The notes: a model not told the origin generated them from the sequence alone. A stretch of DNA of 64,000 bases from Candidatus Saccharimonadota bacterium (GCA_020427985.1 JAGQNR010000001.1:178115-242114); one strand, 5' to 3'; shown: positions 43,120 to 52,341, counted from the first letter of the stretch. Numbers and translations: made by a program.

Positions 43120-44904
43120 ATGAAAGACTTATGGCGCATCATTACTTTTACCAAAGAGCTCAAAAAATACTATATTGCCGTTGCTGTGTTTTCGGTGCTG
43201 GTGGCCATGACTACCCAAGTGCTGCCTCTGCTGACCAAAACAATTATTGACGAGGTTTCTAAGCTTGTTGCTCACCAACCAGCACAGCTATCGGTAGTGG
43301 TTTGGGCTGTGTTAGCGATATTTTTGGCCGATGTGCTCCAAAATGTATTTAGTAACATCGGCGGCTATATTGGCGACCAATTGCAGGCTCGTCTGCGTAA
43401 ATCGCTCAGTGTACATTATTTTCAGCATATTCTGACGCTGTCTCAGCAGTACTTTGACAGTGAACAAAGCGGTAAAATCCTTAATCGTCTTAACCGTAGC
43501 GTTGATCAGATCTCTACTTTTACTCAGGCTTTTAGTAATAACTTTTTACAATTTATATTTACTACTATACTTTCGCTAGGGATTATCTTTTACTATTCTT
43601 GGCCGGTCGGTATTATGCTAACAGCACTGTATCCGATATTTATCTGGCTAACGACAAGAACAAGTGGCAAATGGCGTGAATACCAAGCAACTATAAACGA
43701 ACAGCTCGATGCGGCGACCGGTCGGTTTGCCGAGGCTACCTCACAGAGTAAAGTCGTAAAAAGTTTTGGACGACAACACGACGAGCTGAGTCTTTTTAAG
43801 AGGCGATATGACAAGGTCATTGCAACCACCAGGCCACAAAGTACACTTTGGCATGGCCAGGATGCTATTCGCAAGTTGGTTTTAAATCTCATATTTTTGG
43901 CCGTATATGCGTTTATTTGTATTCAAGCGGCGTATGGAACGTATAGTCTAGGGACAATGGTGCTTTTGCTACAGTACGCCGCGCTGATACGAATACCAAT
44001 ATTTAGTATTAGCTATATTGTCGACCAATCTCAAAAAGCGGTTGCCAATAGTCGAGATTATTTTGCTGCTATGGATATCCCCAGTGAACAAGCTTCTAAC
44101 AATTCTGGTAAAACACTGGCGGTAAAACAAGGTGAGGTTAGCTTTAATCGAGTTGAGTTTGGCTATTCGGCAGAGCAACAAATTCTTAAAGATATTAGCT
44201 TTACTTTGCGGCCAGCCACAAAAACGGCTTTGGTAGGTGAAAGCGGTGAAGGTAAGACAACAATCACTAACCTACTGCTCGGGTTGTATGCTGCCAATGC
44301 TGGTGCTATCACAATTGACGGACAATCGATAAGTGAGGTGAGCTACGAAAGTTTGCGTAAAGCTACTGCGGTAGTATTTCAGGAGCCAGCGCTGTTTAGC
44401 GGTACAATTCGCGAAAATATAGCTTACGGCAAAAAAGACGCTTCACACAGCGCTATTGAAAAGGCCGCTAAGGCTGCGAATGCCCACGAATTTATCGCTA
44501 AGTTACCTCATGGGTATGAATCAGAAATTGGTGAACGGGGCCTCAAGCTGAGTGGCGGTCAAAAACAACGAATTGCAATTGCTCGAGCGCTGCTTAAAGA
44601 TGCCCCCATTGTAGTACTCGACGAAGCGACGAGTAGTTTAGATAGTAAAAGCGAGCATCTGGTCCAAGAAGCGCTTGACACACTTATGCAGGGCCGAACA
44701 ACACTCATTATTGCGCACCGTTTGAGCACAATTCAATCAGTCGATACTATCATTACGCTCAAAAATGGCCAGGTTGACGAAATTGGTTCACCCGATAGTC
44801 TTGCAAACTCGGGAGGAGTCTATGCACAGCTGCTTAAGCTGCAGCAACAACATTCAGAGGCCAGTCAAAAACAACTAAAGACCTTTGATATTCAGGATAA
44901 CTAG
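43120..44904 (+). CDS. ABC exporter, fused membrane and ATPase domains
   Basis: 594 residues from ATG 43120, two bases after pheT. Six helices (about 1-315, e.g. YYIAVAVFSVLVAMTTQVLPLL) form the type 1 exporter domain. The nucleotide-binding domain follows: Walker A GESGEGKTTI, Q-loop VFQEPALFSG, signature LSGGQKQRIAIARAL, Walker B VVLDEATSSLD and switch IAHRLSTI. Works as a homo- or heterodimer exporting lipid, peptide or drug. The C-terminal tail is Gln-rich. Substrate unknown. Confidence 0.94.
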   Translation: MKDLWRIITFTKELKKYYIAVAVFSVLVAMTTQVLPLLTKTIIDEVSKLVAHQPAQLSVVVWAVLAIFLADVLQNVFSNIGGYIGDQLQARLRKSLSVHYFQHILTLSQQYFDSEQSGKILNRLNRSVDQISTFTQAFSNNFLQFIFTTILSLGIIFYYSWPVGIMLTALYPIFIWLTTRTSGKWREYQATINEQLDAATGRFAEATSQSKVVKSFGRQHDELSLFKRRYDKVIATTRPQSTLWHGQDAIRKLVLNLIFLAVYAFICIQAAYGTYSLGTMVLLLQYAALIRIPIFSISYIVDQSQKAVANSRDYFAAMDIPSEQASNNSGKTLAVKQGEVSFNRVEFGYSAEQQILKDISFTLRPATKTALVGESGEGKTTITNLLLGLYAANAGAITIDGQSISEVSYESLRKATAVVFQEPALFSGTIRENIAYGKKDASHSAIEKAAKAANAHEFIAKLPHGYESEIGERGLKLSGGQKQRIAIARALLKDAPIVVLDEATSSLDSKSEHLVQEALDTLMQGRTTLIIAHRLSTIQSVDTIITLKNGQVDEIGSPDSLANSGGVYAQLLKLQQQHSEASQKQLKTFDIQDN

Positions 44905-44949
44905 CGAAACTACAATAATCCTGTTAGGCTAGAAACAGAAAGAGGGTAT

Positions 44950-45399
44950 ATGAAACAAGCAGTTCGAGCTATTGTTGTAAACGAAAACAAGCTGCTAGTA
45001 ATGCGGCGCAATAAATTTGGTACTAAATATTCTACTTTGATTGGTGGGGCAGTGGAACTGGGCGAATCGCTGGAAGCGGCCTTGCGGCGTGAACTCATGG
45101 AAGAAAGCGGGCTAACAGTTGGCGAGGTGAAGCTGGTGTTTGTTGAAGATGCTGGCGAGCCTTACGGTGAGCAGTTTGTGTACTGGTGCCAGTACACCGG
45201 AGGGGAGCCAGTGCTTTCACCAGCTACGACTGAGGCCAAAATCAACCAACTTGGCGATAATACGTATGCTCCAGACTGGATGCCAATAACAGACTTGGAT
45301 CGCTCAGATTTTGTATCAAGCTCACTCAAGCAAGCAATACTACAAGCGTTGGAGTTGGGCTTTCCGGACGAACCAGTTCTGCTTGAATGGAAGCGCTAG
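44950..45399 (+). CDS. NUDIX hydrolase
   Basis: 149 residues. The NUDIX box reads GGAVELGESLEAALRREL followed by MEESG, with all metal-binding residues (G..E, RE..EE) intact. It belongs to the small (d)NTP or NDP-sugar pyrophosphatase type; the exact substrate is unknown. AGAGGG precedes the ATG at normal distance, and the gene is separated by 45 bases from the ABC exporter. Confidence 0.9.
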   Translation: MKQAVRAIVVNENKLLVMRRNKFGTKYSTLIGGAVELGESLEAALRRELMEESGLTVGEVKLVFVEDAGEPYGEQFVYWCQYTGGEPVLSPATTEAKINQLGDNTYAPDWMPITDLDRSDFVSSSLKQAILQALELGFPDEPVLLEWKR

Positions 45400-45447
45400 T
45401 CTGTGTCACAATAAGAAAACGTAAAATATAAGAGGGGATAAATAATT

Positions 45448-45993
45448 ATGGCAGAAACGCGCACGCGTGACAGGATATTCGCGGGTTTAGGGGCGATACT
45501 ATTTTTGGTAACGTCGTTGGCATTTACGGGTTTTGCGATATTTGAATCAAGCCGTAACAACACAGACCCTCTTGCGTCTCAAACCGAAACAGTGGCCTGT
45601 ACAATGGATGCTCCAGCAGCCGAGGCGCTGGCTGCTCCCGAAGTGTTCACCCCACAAGGGGCTGTGACCGATTTACAGATAACTGATATCGTGCCAGGCA
45701 GCGGTGCGGCTGCTAAGGCTGGTGACTGTCTACAAATGAAGTACTACGGCACCCTGGCCAGCAATGGTACTCTATTTGACGAAAACTTTACCAAGCCTAC
45801 TTCATTACAGATGCAGCTTGGGGCCAAGCAAGTTATTACTGGCTGGGAAGAGGGCCTAGTAGGTCTAAAAGAGGGCGGCACACGTCGATTGGTCATACCT
45901 GCTGCCAAAGCATATGGTAGCCAAGCACAAGGTACTATTCCAGCAAACTCTGACCTGGTATTTGTTGTCAAACTAGTCAAGATTAAAAAATAA
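45448..45993 (+). CDS. Membrane-anchored FKBP-type peptidyl-prolyl isomerase
   Basis: 181 residues. An N-terminal helix (about 10-31) is followed by a spacer with two cysteines and the FKBP domain (about 80-181): MKYYGTLASNGTLFDENF, ITGWEEGLVGLKEGGTRRL and IPAAKAYGS are the conserved substrate-pocket segments. It would assist folding outside the membrane. A second FKBP without anchor follows 21 bases downstream. Confidence 0.92.
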   Translation: MAETRTRDRIFAGLGAILFLVTSLAFTGFAIFESSRNNTDPLASQTETVACTMDAPAAEALAAPEVFTPQGAVTDLQITDIVPGSGAAAKAGDCLQMKYYGTLASNGTLFDENFTKPTSLQMQLGAKQVITGWEEGLVGLKEGGTRRLVIPAAKAYGSQAQGTIPANSDLVFVVKLVKIKK

Positions 45994-46014
45994 GTAACTA
46001 AGATTGGAACACTA

Positions 46015-46374
46015 ATGCTCGATGATTTTACACCTACTGACTCAGTCCCAGAACTACAAATAACCGACCGGGTGCCTGGTACTGGCGAAGAAGTACAGCC
46101 TGGCGCAACGGTTACTTGTCATTACACTGGTGCAGTTGCCAAAACTGGTGCTGTTTTTCAGAGTTCACGCGATTTTGGCCGTCCAATCAGCTTCCCGCTT
46201 AGTGGCGTCATTGCTGGCTGGACCGAAGGAGTGCCAGGTATGAAAGTTGGTGGTACCAGACGTCTTCTTATTCCTGCTGCTAAAGCCTATGGCAGTACGC
46301 CACCCTATGGCTCAGGTATTCCTGTCGATGCTGATTTGGTCTTTGACATCGAGCTTGTTTCGATCGACTCCTAG
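46015..46374 (+). CDS. Cytoplasmic FKBP-type peptidyl-prolyl isomerase
   Basis: 119 residues, a single FKBP domain without signal. The segments CHYTGAVAKTGAVFQSS, IAGWTEGVPGMKVGGTRRLL and IPAAKAYGS correspond to the upstream paralogue, indicating a duplication in which one copy is exported and the other stays in the cytoplasm. Downstream a 160-base gap shows only the promoter of the glutaredoxin gene. Confidence 0.92.
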   Translation: MLDDFTPTDSVPELQITDRVPGTGEEVQPGATVTCHYTGAVAKTGAVFQSSRDFGRPISFPLSGVIAGWTEGVPGMKVGGTRRLLIPAAKAYGSTPPYGSGIPVDADLVFDIELVSIDS

Positions 46375-46534
46375 GAGGAATAGAGGAGCCATTCGCAGTA
46401 AATAACACAATATATAGCGTGTTGACGATAGCATAAGCACTATATATACTGTTTATTACAGTTTTCTGACGTGTCTCTCAAACAAAAACTGCTATACTAA
46501 AACTTCGACTATGCCCAATGTGGAGGGGGTACTT

Positions 46535-46783
46535 ATGGTTAAAAACATTACTATCTTTACGACAAAAACGTGCGCCTACTGCCCAATGGTTAAAAAGTTT
46601 CTCTCGGCCAAAGGATTGAGCTACGACGAGGTAAATCTTGATGATGAGCCCCATCGACAGCAAGAGGCGCTTGCGTTGTCGGGTGCTCTCACGGTGCCAG
46701 TGACTGTCGTGACCAAGCAAGACGATACGCAAGAAGTGGTAGTTGGGTATAACCTTGCCAAGCTCGCACCTGCAATCGCTTAA
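46535..46783 (+). CDS. Glutaredoxin-like thiol-disulfide protein
   Basis: 82 residues. IFTTKTCAYCPMVKKFL holds the redox CxxC pair, and LTVPVTVV the cis-proline loop. ATG 46535 is preferred over ATG 46511 because GGAGGGGG lies just before it; TATACT (46493-46498) would then give a leader of about 30 bases. It resembles the NrdH/glutaredoxin subgroup, which can be reduced by thioredoxin reductase; trxB is the next gene. Confidence 0.9.
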   Translation: MVKNITIFTTKTCAYCPMVKKFLSAKGLSYDEVNLDDEPHRQQEALALSGALTVPVTVVTKQDDTQEVVVGYNLAKLAPAIA

Positions 46784-46831
46784 ACTACTCTTGGTGGCAC
46801 GCTGCTGCGTTATCAGCTCTAGTGTTCCCTC

Positions 46832-46849
46832 GCCGTATTTCAATACGGC
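46832..46849. terminator. Hairpin between the glutaredoxin gene and trxB
   Basis: GCCGTAT (46832-46838) pairs with ATACGGC (46843-46849) with a four-base loop. No T-run follows, so termination is uncertain. Confidence 0.35.
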
Positions 46850-46935
46850 TCGGTTTACGCTTCGCTGCTGCCTTGCACCATACTCACCAAACGCAGTTTT
46901 TTCAACCCGTACTTAACTGATACAATGGAGGTATC

Positions 46936-47904
46936 ATGGCAGAAAGAACAGAGGAAAATTCGCATCAAGTTATCATGATTGGGGCTGGGCCAGCTGCGCT
47001 CAGTGCGGCTATTTATACGACTCGCGAAGACATCGATACTTTGTTACTTGAAAAGGCTATTCCTGGTGGCTTGGCGGCGGTAACTGACCAGGTTGACAAT
47101 TATCCGGGCTTTCCTGACGGTGTAGCTGGCTTAGAGCTTGCTAACAACCTCCAGCAGCAGGCTGAGCGTTTTGGTGCCGCTATCGAACCGACAGAGGTAA
47201 CTGCTCTACACGATGAAGGTGAGTGGAAGCGAATAGAAACCATCACTGGCGATTACTATGCCAAAGTAGTGCTTATTGCCACTGGGAGTGCTTACAAAAA
47301 ACTTGGTGTAGCCGGTGAGGAAGAATACTATGCGCGGGGTGTCCACTACTGTGCAACTTGTGACGGGGCATTTTACCGCGATAAACGCATTGCAGTAGTG
47401 GGCGGCGGCAACTCGGCCGTGCAAGAGGCTATGTTCTTGACCCGCTTTTCATCACATCTTGACTTGATTGTACGCAGCAAACTGCGAGCCAGCGAAATTC
47501 TGCAAAAAGAGCTCCAAAAGTTTGTCGATGAAGGCAAGATAACCGTGCATCTCGGTGTTACGACCGACGAAATCGTTGGTCAAGAGGGCAAAGTCACTAT
47601 GGTGAAAGGAACAGACACTGAAACAGGCAATGAGGTTACAATTGATACCGACGGCGTATTTGTATTTATTGGCCTCAGCCCCAATAACCAGTTTGCCGGC
47701 GATCAGTTTCAAACCGACGAAGTAGGTCTTATCAAATCCGACGCCAATCTTATGACAAATGTGCCTGGCATATTCGTAGCCGGGGATATTCGTAGTGGTG
47801 CTACTATGCAAATAGCCAGTGCGGTTGGCGAAGGCGCTACAGCGGCACTCAAAATCCGCGAGTATCTGGAAGGACACCCCATCGACGTGCAGGCTGAAGT
47901 ATAG
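46936..47904 (+). CDS. trxB: Thioredoxin reductase
   Basis: 322 residues. N-terminal FAD motif GAGPAALSAAIYTTRE, the redox centre CATCDG (about 135-140), NADPH motif VVGGGNSAVQEAMFL, and C-terminal GIFVAGDIRSG are all intact, with normal length. It reduces thioredoxin or the glutaredoxin-like protein upstream. TACAAT (46921-46926) is followed by GGAGG and then ATG nine bases after the box, so promoter and ribosome-binding site are compressed together. Confidence 0.96.
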   Translation: MAERTEENSHQVIMIGAGPAALSAAIYTTREDIDTLLLEKAIPGGLAAVTDQVDNYPGFPDGVAGLELANNLQQQAERFGAAIEPTEVTALHDEGEWKRIETITGDYYAKVVLIATGSAYKKLGVAGEEEYYARGVHYCATCDGAFYRDKRIAVVGGGNSAVQEAMFLTRFSSHLDLIVRSKLRASEILQKELQKFVDEGKITVHLGVTTDEIVGQEGKVTMVKGTDTETGNEVTIDTDGVFVFIGLSPNNQFAGDQFQTDEVGLIKSDANLMTNVPGIFVAGDIRSGATMQIASAVGEGATAALKIREYLEGHPIDVQAEV

Positions 47905-47938
47905 TTGCGTCAAATCTAAAAGGTGATATAATAATCTT

Positions 47939-48412
47939 ATGCACACAGCTGAGTTGACTGAGAAGTTTATGCAGTATTCCGAAGAGATGCTCGCTTGTGT
48001 TCAAGCTGTTGCACCAAAAAATGCTCAAATTACCCAGCAAGGACAAAAATGGCATGCTGTAGCAATTGGCCGCAGCAATGATAGCTTGCTTTTATATAAC
48101 CTAGAACAAAGCATGTGGCTCCCGGACCAGGCTGATACATCCTCTCAATTGCCATCACAGCTGGCGCGGTTTTGTATGGAGTCATTTGAAGAAGGGCGAT
48201 TGACCGACCGAAAGAGAATGCTCACCCTTGAGCAAACTGACGATGACGAGGTAATGCTTTATGAGCGGGATTTAAGCCGAGCTGCACGGGGTGAAGAGCG
48301 ATTTTTTGTAGTGCGTGACTCGACCAATCTCTTTAGATTTTTCACGCGCTATGCTCTGACAGTACAATGGGCATATGCGGGCGATAATCTTGAAACAGGC
48401 TACCCCTACTAG
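47939..48412 (+). CDS. Hypothetical protein
   Basis: 157 residues, soluble, acidic in the C-terminal half; LTLEQTDDDEVMLYERDLSR and FFVVRDSTNLFRFFTRYAL are noticeable but unassigned. TATAAT (47927-47932) is six bases before ATG, so the start is well supported and the mRNA leaderless. Stop codon shares CTAG with that of the convergent reductase gene. Confidence 0.65.
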   Translation: MHTAELTEKFMQYSEEMLACVQAVAPKNAQITQQGQKWHAVAIGRSNDSLLLYNLEQSMWLPDQADTSSQLPSQLARFCMESFEEGRLTDRKRMLTLEQTDDDEVMLYERDLSRAARGEERFFVVRDSTNLFRFFTRYALTVQWAYAGDNLETGYPY

Positions 48413-49083
48413 AGGCTACTATACCCTTCATAATAGTCGTAGATAATACGTGACCGAGAGACACCTCGTGTTTCAAGCTGGCTACCGAGTGTTTCGACAA
48501 ATGTCTGGCTCCCCGATAAATACACCAAAGCATCGGGAGCTAGTTGGGTGTAGATAGCATCTGACGTTACCCGGTCAGGCGCGATATAGTCAAATCTTTT
48601 CACACGCTTGTTTTCACCTGGGATGAGTATATCTAAGGGGTTATCTTCACCTCGTCGTGACCAAATCAGTGCTATGGGGTGTGCGAGGTCTGACCTTTCA
48701 CACTCAGTGAGGAGCGCAGTGTAGCTAGCCAGTGCAATGCCCTGAGCAACAAAAATGAGCGGAGTTGTTGCTAGCCGAGGGAGTATGGCATCACCCATGG
48801 CTTGGCTAATAAACAAGCTATCGCCAGATGTAAGTTGAAGTAGCCGGGCTTTATAGCTACTGTGAATGGTTTGGATGCGGGTAATAAAGCGTAGCTTAGA
48901 TGCACTCGGGTGAGAAGTGAGACTCATGGTACGGTATTCGCCAGGGGTACTACCGCGACCAGGTAGGAGCACGTGCACATACTGACCCGGTAGGTAGTCA
49001 AAGTGGTGAATCGGCCGCAAACAGAATTCCCATACATGCGGTGCAACAAGTCGTCGACTGTCAAAAACAACCTCATAATCCAT
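48409..49083 (-). CDS. Ferredoxin-NADP reductase-like FAD/NAD-binding protein
   Basis: 224 residues from ATG 49083; TACACT (49095-49090) lies six bases before it. FDYLPGQYVHVLLPGRG and GEYRTMSLTSHP form the FAD-binding barrel (the RxxS-type motif reads RTMS), LIFVAQGIALASYTALL is the NAD-binding turn (Gly-rich motif weak), and VYLSGSQTFVETLG is the typical C-terminal block. No iron-sulfur domain is attached. Electron partner unknown. Confidence 0.82.
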   Translation of the reverse strand: MDYEVVFDSRRLVAPHVWEFCLRPIHHFDYLPGQYVHVLLPGRGSTPGEYRTMSLTSHPSASKLRFITRIQTIHSSYKARLLQLTSGDSLFISQAMGDAILPRLATTPLIFVAQGIALASYTALLTECERSDLAHPIALIWSRRGEDNPLDILIPGENKRVKRFDYIAPDRVTSDAIYTQLAPDALVYLSGSQTFVETLGSQLETRGVSRSRIIYDYYEGYSSL

Positions 49084-49164
49084 ATAGCCAGTGTACACTA
49101 CCCGTGCCTCACCTAAGGGTCCGTCCTTTAGGTACGAGCGAGGCAATGTTTGTAAAATGGCTGT

Positions 49165-49872
49165 TTATAACTTGGGGTGCGTAGCACGGGACTTGCCAGA
49201 TTTTTGACTCCTGGGTGTAAATCGGTCGGGATAATCGGTAATAATACCATATACATAAGGGCTCCAATACATTGCCTGCGAGTGACTATTGACAGTGTAG
49301 GGCGACACAGCGTAACCACGGCGGTGCATCATGCGCAAAAAACCCAGCCACAACCAGCGCTGATTCATACTAATACGATATGCCCCCAGTCGACGTGCCC
49401 AGTACGTAGCGCGTACGCCCGACCAGCGTTCATTAATAACAAGGGGTAAATTTGGTTCCTGAAATTTGCACCATTCCAAAGTCGACATATCAAACGAGGC
49501 AATAGCAAATTCATCGAGCTTCCAGCCTTTGCGCACATACCGACGGATGATACTTAAAACTTTTGTCGGTGGTACGCCTGGCTTTATTTCAACGATAACC
49601 GGGACGCGGTGAGCAATATGTTGAATAGCCTCATCAAGTGTCGGTAGGTCATGTTTGTGTTGCAGTAGCTCGGCATAGGTGTGTGAGGCAATTGTTGGCT
49701 TAGTGCCAGACGCAACAAGAAAACGGTCATGGTGGAGTACTGCAACCTCATCTTTCGTGAGCTGTACGTCTATTTCTATTTCATTTACCCCGTGTTCAAT
49801 AGCGACAGTAATAGCCGAAAGAGTGTTTTCGGGAGCGAGCCCCTTGGCACCACGATGCCCAATGATTTTCAT
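49165..49872 (-). CDS. Glycerophosphodiester phosphodiesterase
   Basis: 235 residues from ATG 49872 (TACACT 49884-49879, six bases upstream). IGHRGAKGLAPENTLSAITVAIEHG and EIDVQLTKDEVAVLHHD contain the catalytic His pair and the Glu/Asp metal ligands of the GDPD TIM barrel. EIKPG and the C-terminal YTVNS and GIITDYPD are also conserved. It hydrolyses glycerophosphodiesters to glycerol-3-phosphate. The extra upstream frame overlaps the promoter of the divergent ppa gene. Confidence 0.93.
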   Translation of the reverse strand: MKIIGHRGAKGLAPENTLSAITVAIEHGVNEIEIDVQLTKDEVAVLHHDRFLVASGTKPTIASHTYAELLQHKHDLPTLDEAIQHIAHRVPVIVEIKPGVPPTKVLSIIRRYVRKGWKLDEFAIASFDMSTLEWCKFQEPNLPLVINERWSGVRATYWARRLGAYRISMNQRWLWLGFLRMMHRRGYAVSPYTVNSHSQAMYWSPYVYGIITDYPDRFTPRSQKSGKSRATHPKL

Positions 49873-49905
49873 AACCTTAGTGTACAATAGGAACAGTATG
49901 AGTGA

Positions 49906-49921
49906 GCAAGGATTTCCTTGC
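49906..49921 (+). other. Small hairpin in the ppa leader
   Basis: GCAAGG (49906-49911) pairs with CCTTGC (49916-49921), loop ATTT, between TACAAT (49883-49888) and the ribosome-binding site of ppa. Confidence 0.4.
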
Positions 49922-49967
49922 AGTCTACTTACTACCAGTGAAACCATTTCTAAGTTTGGAGGATAGC

Positions 49968-50498
49968 ATGCCAGATTTTAACCAAGTACTGACGCCCGGC
50001 GATGTTGACAACGGCGTTATCAATACCGTTATCGAAATACCAAAATGGTCAACTCTCAAGATCGAGTGGAACCGCAAGGTGGCGGCATTTGAACTTGACC
50101 GTGTAGAGCCAAGCATTTTTGCTAAGCCCGTGAACTATGGCTTCATTCCACAAACCCTCGACGAAGATGGTGACGAGCTGGATACCCTGGTGCTTACCAA
50201 CGACCCAATCCCAACAGGAGTATTTCTAGAAGCCAGAATCGTAGGAGTGCTTAAATTTGTCGACGATGGTGAGGTGGACGACAAAGTCATTTGCGTTCCA
50301 GCCGACGACCGCAACACCGACAATGCCATCCAAAGCCTAGACGACCTACATGACCGTTGGCGCCAAAAGATTGAACACCATTTTAGCCATTACAAGGACC
50401 TCAAAAAACCAGGTAGTACGAAGGTCGTTGGTTGGGGCGATGCCGAAGAGGCCAAGCGTATTATTAAAGAATGCATTAATCGTTACCAAGAACAATAA
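49968..50498 (+). CDS. ppa: Inorganic pyrophosphatase (family I)
   Basis: 176 residues from ATG 49968, which follows GGAGG at ideal distance. NTVIEIPKWSTLKIEWN, VNYGFIPQTLDEDGDELDTLVL (the DxDxxD metal ligands and Tyr) and DDRNTDN are diagnostic of soluble hexameric pyrophosphatases that drive biosynthesis by PPi removal. A normal leader with a hairpin separates it from most genes in the window. A 67-residue frame overlaps its stop by one base. Confidence 0.96.
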   Translation: MPDFNQVLTPGDVDNGVINTVIEIPKWSTLKIEWNRKVAAFELDRVEPSIFAKPVNYGFIPQTLDEDGDELDTLVLTNDPIPTGVFLEARIVGVLKFVDDGEVDDKVICVPADDRNTDNAIQSLDDLHDRWRQKIEHHFSHYKDLKKPGSTKVVGWGDAEEAKRIIKECINRYQEQ

Positions 50499-50701
50499 TG
50501 GAACATTTAAATCCAGAAAAGCAAGATACCGGCTCACGGGACACAAATAGTGGACAGCTAAGGGCTTCGAGTGATGCCGAACTTGGTGCTTTTGTCCCGC
50601 CGCAAGTAGAGGCACAAGCCATTCCCGTCGTTCCTAGGCGGGAGCGCCTGGAGGCTACACTGCAGCTGGTAGCTCAGCAACTATGTGACAAAAGGGGATA
50701 G
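50498..50701 (+). CDS. Small hypothetical protein after ppa
   Basis: 67 residues, polar and probably disordered (NPEKQDTGSRDTNSGQLRAS), with a helical end. ATG overlaps the ppa stop by one base (TAATG). Coupling supports it; no family is recognised. Confidence 0.5.
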   Translation: MEHLNPEKQDTGSRDTNSGQLRASSDAELGAFVPPQVEAQAIPVVPRRERLEATLQLVAQQLCDKRG

Positions 50702-50789
50702 GGCTATTTCGGTTATCCCTTCTACACTGCTGGGCAGTTTAGGCTCATAGTCTCGCTTGTCAGAAATCATTTCCAAAAAAAACCGCTAC

Positions 50790-50818
50790 TTGTCAGAGGC
50801 ACCGCATATGCTTACAAT
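50790..50818 (+). promoter_or_regulatory. Promoter of the GAPDH operon
   Basis: TTGTCA (50790-50795), 17-base spacer, TACAAT (50813-50818). The motif CTTGTCAGA that includes this -35 also occurs 33 bases upstream at 50756-50764. The leader is about 38 bases and carries GAGGTGG before ATG. Confidence 0.7.
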
Positions 50819-50862
50819 AGAAACGTAAGCAGTATCAATCTAGTAAACATGAGGTGGTGTAC

Positions 50863-51876
50863 ATGAAAACAAAGGTAGCGATAAATGGATTTGGCCGAAT
50901 TGGACGTAATGCGTTCAAAATTGCCTTTGGGAGAAATGATATCGAAATTGTGGCGGTTAACGATTTAACAGACACCAAAACTCTCGCTTATCTTCTTAAG
51001 CACGATACCAACTATGGTACCTATGACAAAAAAGTCAGTCACGACGACACTCATATTATCGTGGATGGCCACAAAGTGCTGGTTTGTGCCGAAAAGGACC
51101 CTAGTCTACTCCCTTGGAATAAACTGGCTGTTGATGTCGTGATTGAAAGCACTGGTCGTTTTACCGACAAAGAAGGAGCCGGAGCGCATCTCAAAGCCGG
51201 AGCCAAACGAGTAGTGATAAGTGGCCCGACTAAAAGCGACAGTGTTGATACGATAGTGCTCGGAGCCAATGATGACACACTTGAAGGTTCAACCGAAATT
51301 ATTAGCAATGCCAGTTGCACGACCAACTCACTCGGTGCTGTTATGGCTGTGCTTGATGCCGAATTTGGGGTCGAAAAATCAATGTTAACCACTGTGCATA
51401 GCTACACTGCGAGCCAGGTAGTACAAGATGCTCCCGCCAAAGACCTACGCGAGGGTCGTAACGCTGCCGAAAACATCGTGCCGACTACCACGGGTGCGGC
51501 CATTGCTGTAACACTCACCTTACCTCAACTCAAAGATAAATTCGATGGCTTGAGCATTCGGGTGCCAACCCCTGTGGTCAGTCTGAGTGACGTAACTGTT
51601 CTACTCAAAAAGAATGTGACCGTTGAGCAAGTCAACAACGTGTTTAAAAAGGCATCCGCAGAACCCTACTACCAAGGCATTTTGGGCGTGAGCGAAGAAC
51701 CACTTGTTAGTAGTGACTACATTGGTAATAGCAATTCAGGCACTGTTGACCTGTTACTTACCAAGGTGGTCGGCGGCAATTTGGTGAAAGTAATGGTGTG
51801 GTACGACAATGAATGGGGCTATAGCAATCGTCTTGTCGAAGTTGTAGCCGACGCCGGAAGACTTATTAAGAAGTAA
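50863..51876 (+). CDS. gap: Glyceraldehyde-3-phosphate dehydrogenase
   Basis: 337 residues from ATG 50863 after GAGGTGG. NAD-binding INGFGRIGRNAFK, catalytic SNASCTTNSLG (Cys about 155), SYTASQVVQDAP, and WYDNEWGYSNRLVEV are all conserved. It oxidises GAP to 1,3-bisphosphoglycerate in the cytoplasm. First gene of a run with rpiB, a membrane protein and an Rpe-like protein. Confidence 0.97.
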   Translation: MKTKVAINGFGRIGRNAFKIAFGRNDIEIVAVNDLTDTKTLAYLLKHDTNYGTYDKKVSHDDTHIIVDGHKVLVCAEKDPSLLPWNKLAVDVVIESTGRFTDKEGAGAHLKAGAKRVVISGPTKSDSVDTIVLGANDDTLEGSTEIISNASCTTNSLGAVMAVLDAEFGVEKSMLTTVHSYTASQVVQDAPAKDLREGRNAAENIVPTTTGAAIAVTLTLPQLKDKFDGLSIRVPTPVVSLSDVTVLLKKNVTVEQVNNVFKKASAEPYYQGILGVSEEPLVSSDYIGNSNSGTVDLLLTKVVGGNLVKVMVWYDNEWGYSNRLVEVVADAGRLIKK

Positions 51877-51878
51877 CC

Positions 51879-52337
51879 ATGGATAAAAAGCCAACTATCT
51901 ATATCGGTGCCGACCACAATGGGTACGAACTAAAAGCCAAGCTTACAGATTATTTGCAGCGCGGTGGTTACACTGTTTCGGATGAGGGTGACCGTGAACA
52001 GCATCCAGACGACGACTTTCCCCAATTTGCGGCTCAGGTTATACATGCTATGGCAACCGACCCGTCTTATGATGTAAGGGGCATCTTGTTGTGCGGCAGC
52101 GGACAGGGTATGTGCATGGCAGCCAACCGCTACAAGGGCATTCGTGCGGTTTTGGGTTACAACCAAGAATCGGCTCGTAGCTCCCGCAATGATGATGATA
52201 GCAACGTACTGTGTTTGCCCGCGCGCGAGCTAGACTTTGAAGGGGCAATTAGTATCATGCATACCTGGCTGCTTACTCCTTTTGCCGACGCGCCCAGGTA
52301 CAAACGCCGTATTGAACAGCTCGATCAGCTAGGGTAA
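51879..52337 (+). CDS. rpiB: Ribose-5-phosphate isomerase B
   Basis: 152 residues. IYIGADHNGYELKAKLTDYL, the active-site GILLCGSGQGMCMAANR (Cys as base) and the following GIRAVLGYNQESA identify RpiB/LacAB-type sugar isomerases. It interconverts ribose-5-P and ribulose-5-P in the non-oxidative pentose phosphate pathway. Lies two bases after gap. Confidence 0.95.
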   Translation: MDKKPTIYIGADHNGYELKAKLTDYLQRGGYTVSDEGDREQHPDDDFPQFAAQVIHAMATDPSYDVRGILLCGSGQGMCMAANRYKGIRAVLGYNQESARSSRNDDDSNVLCLPARELDFEGAISIMHTWLLTPFADAPRYKRRIEQLDQLG

Positions 52338-52341
52338 TGAA

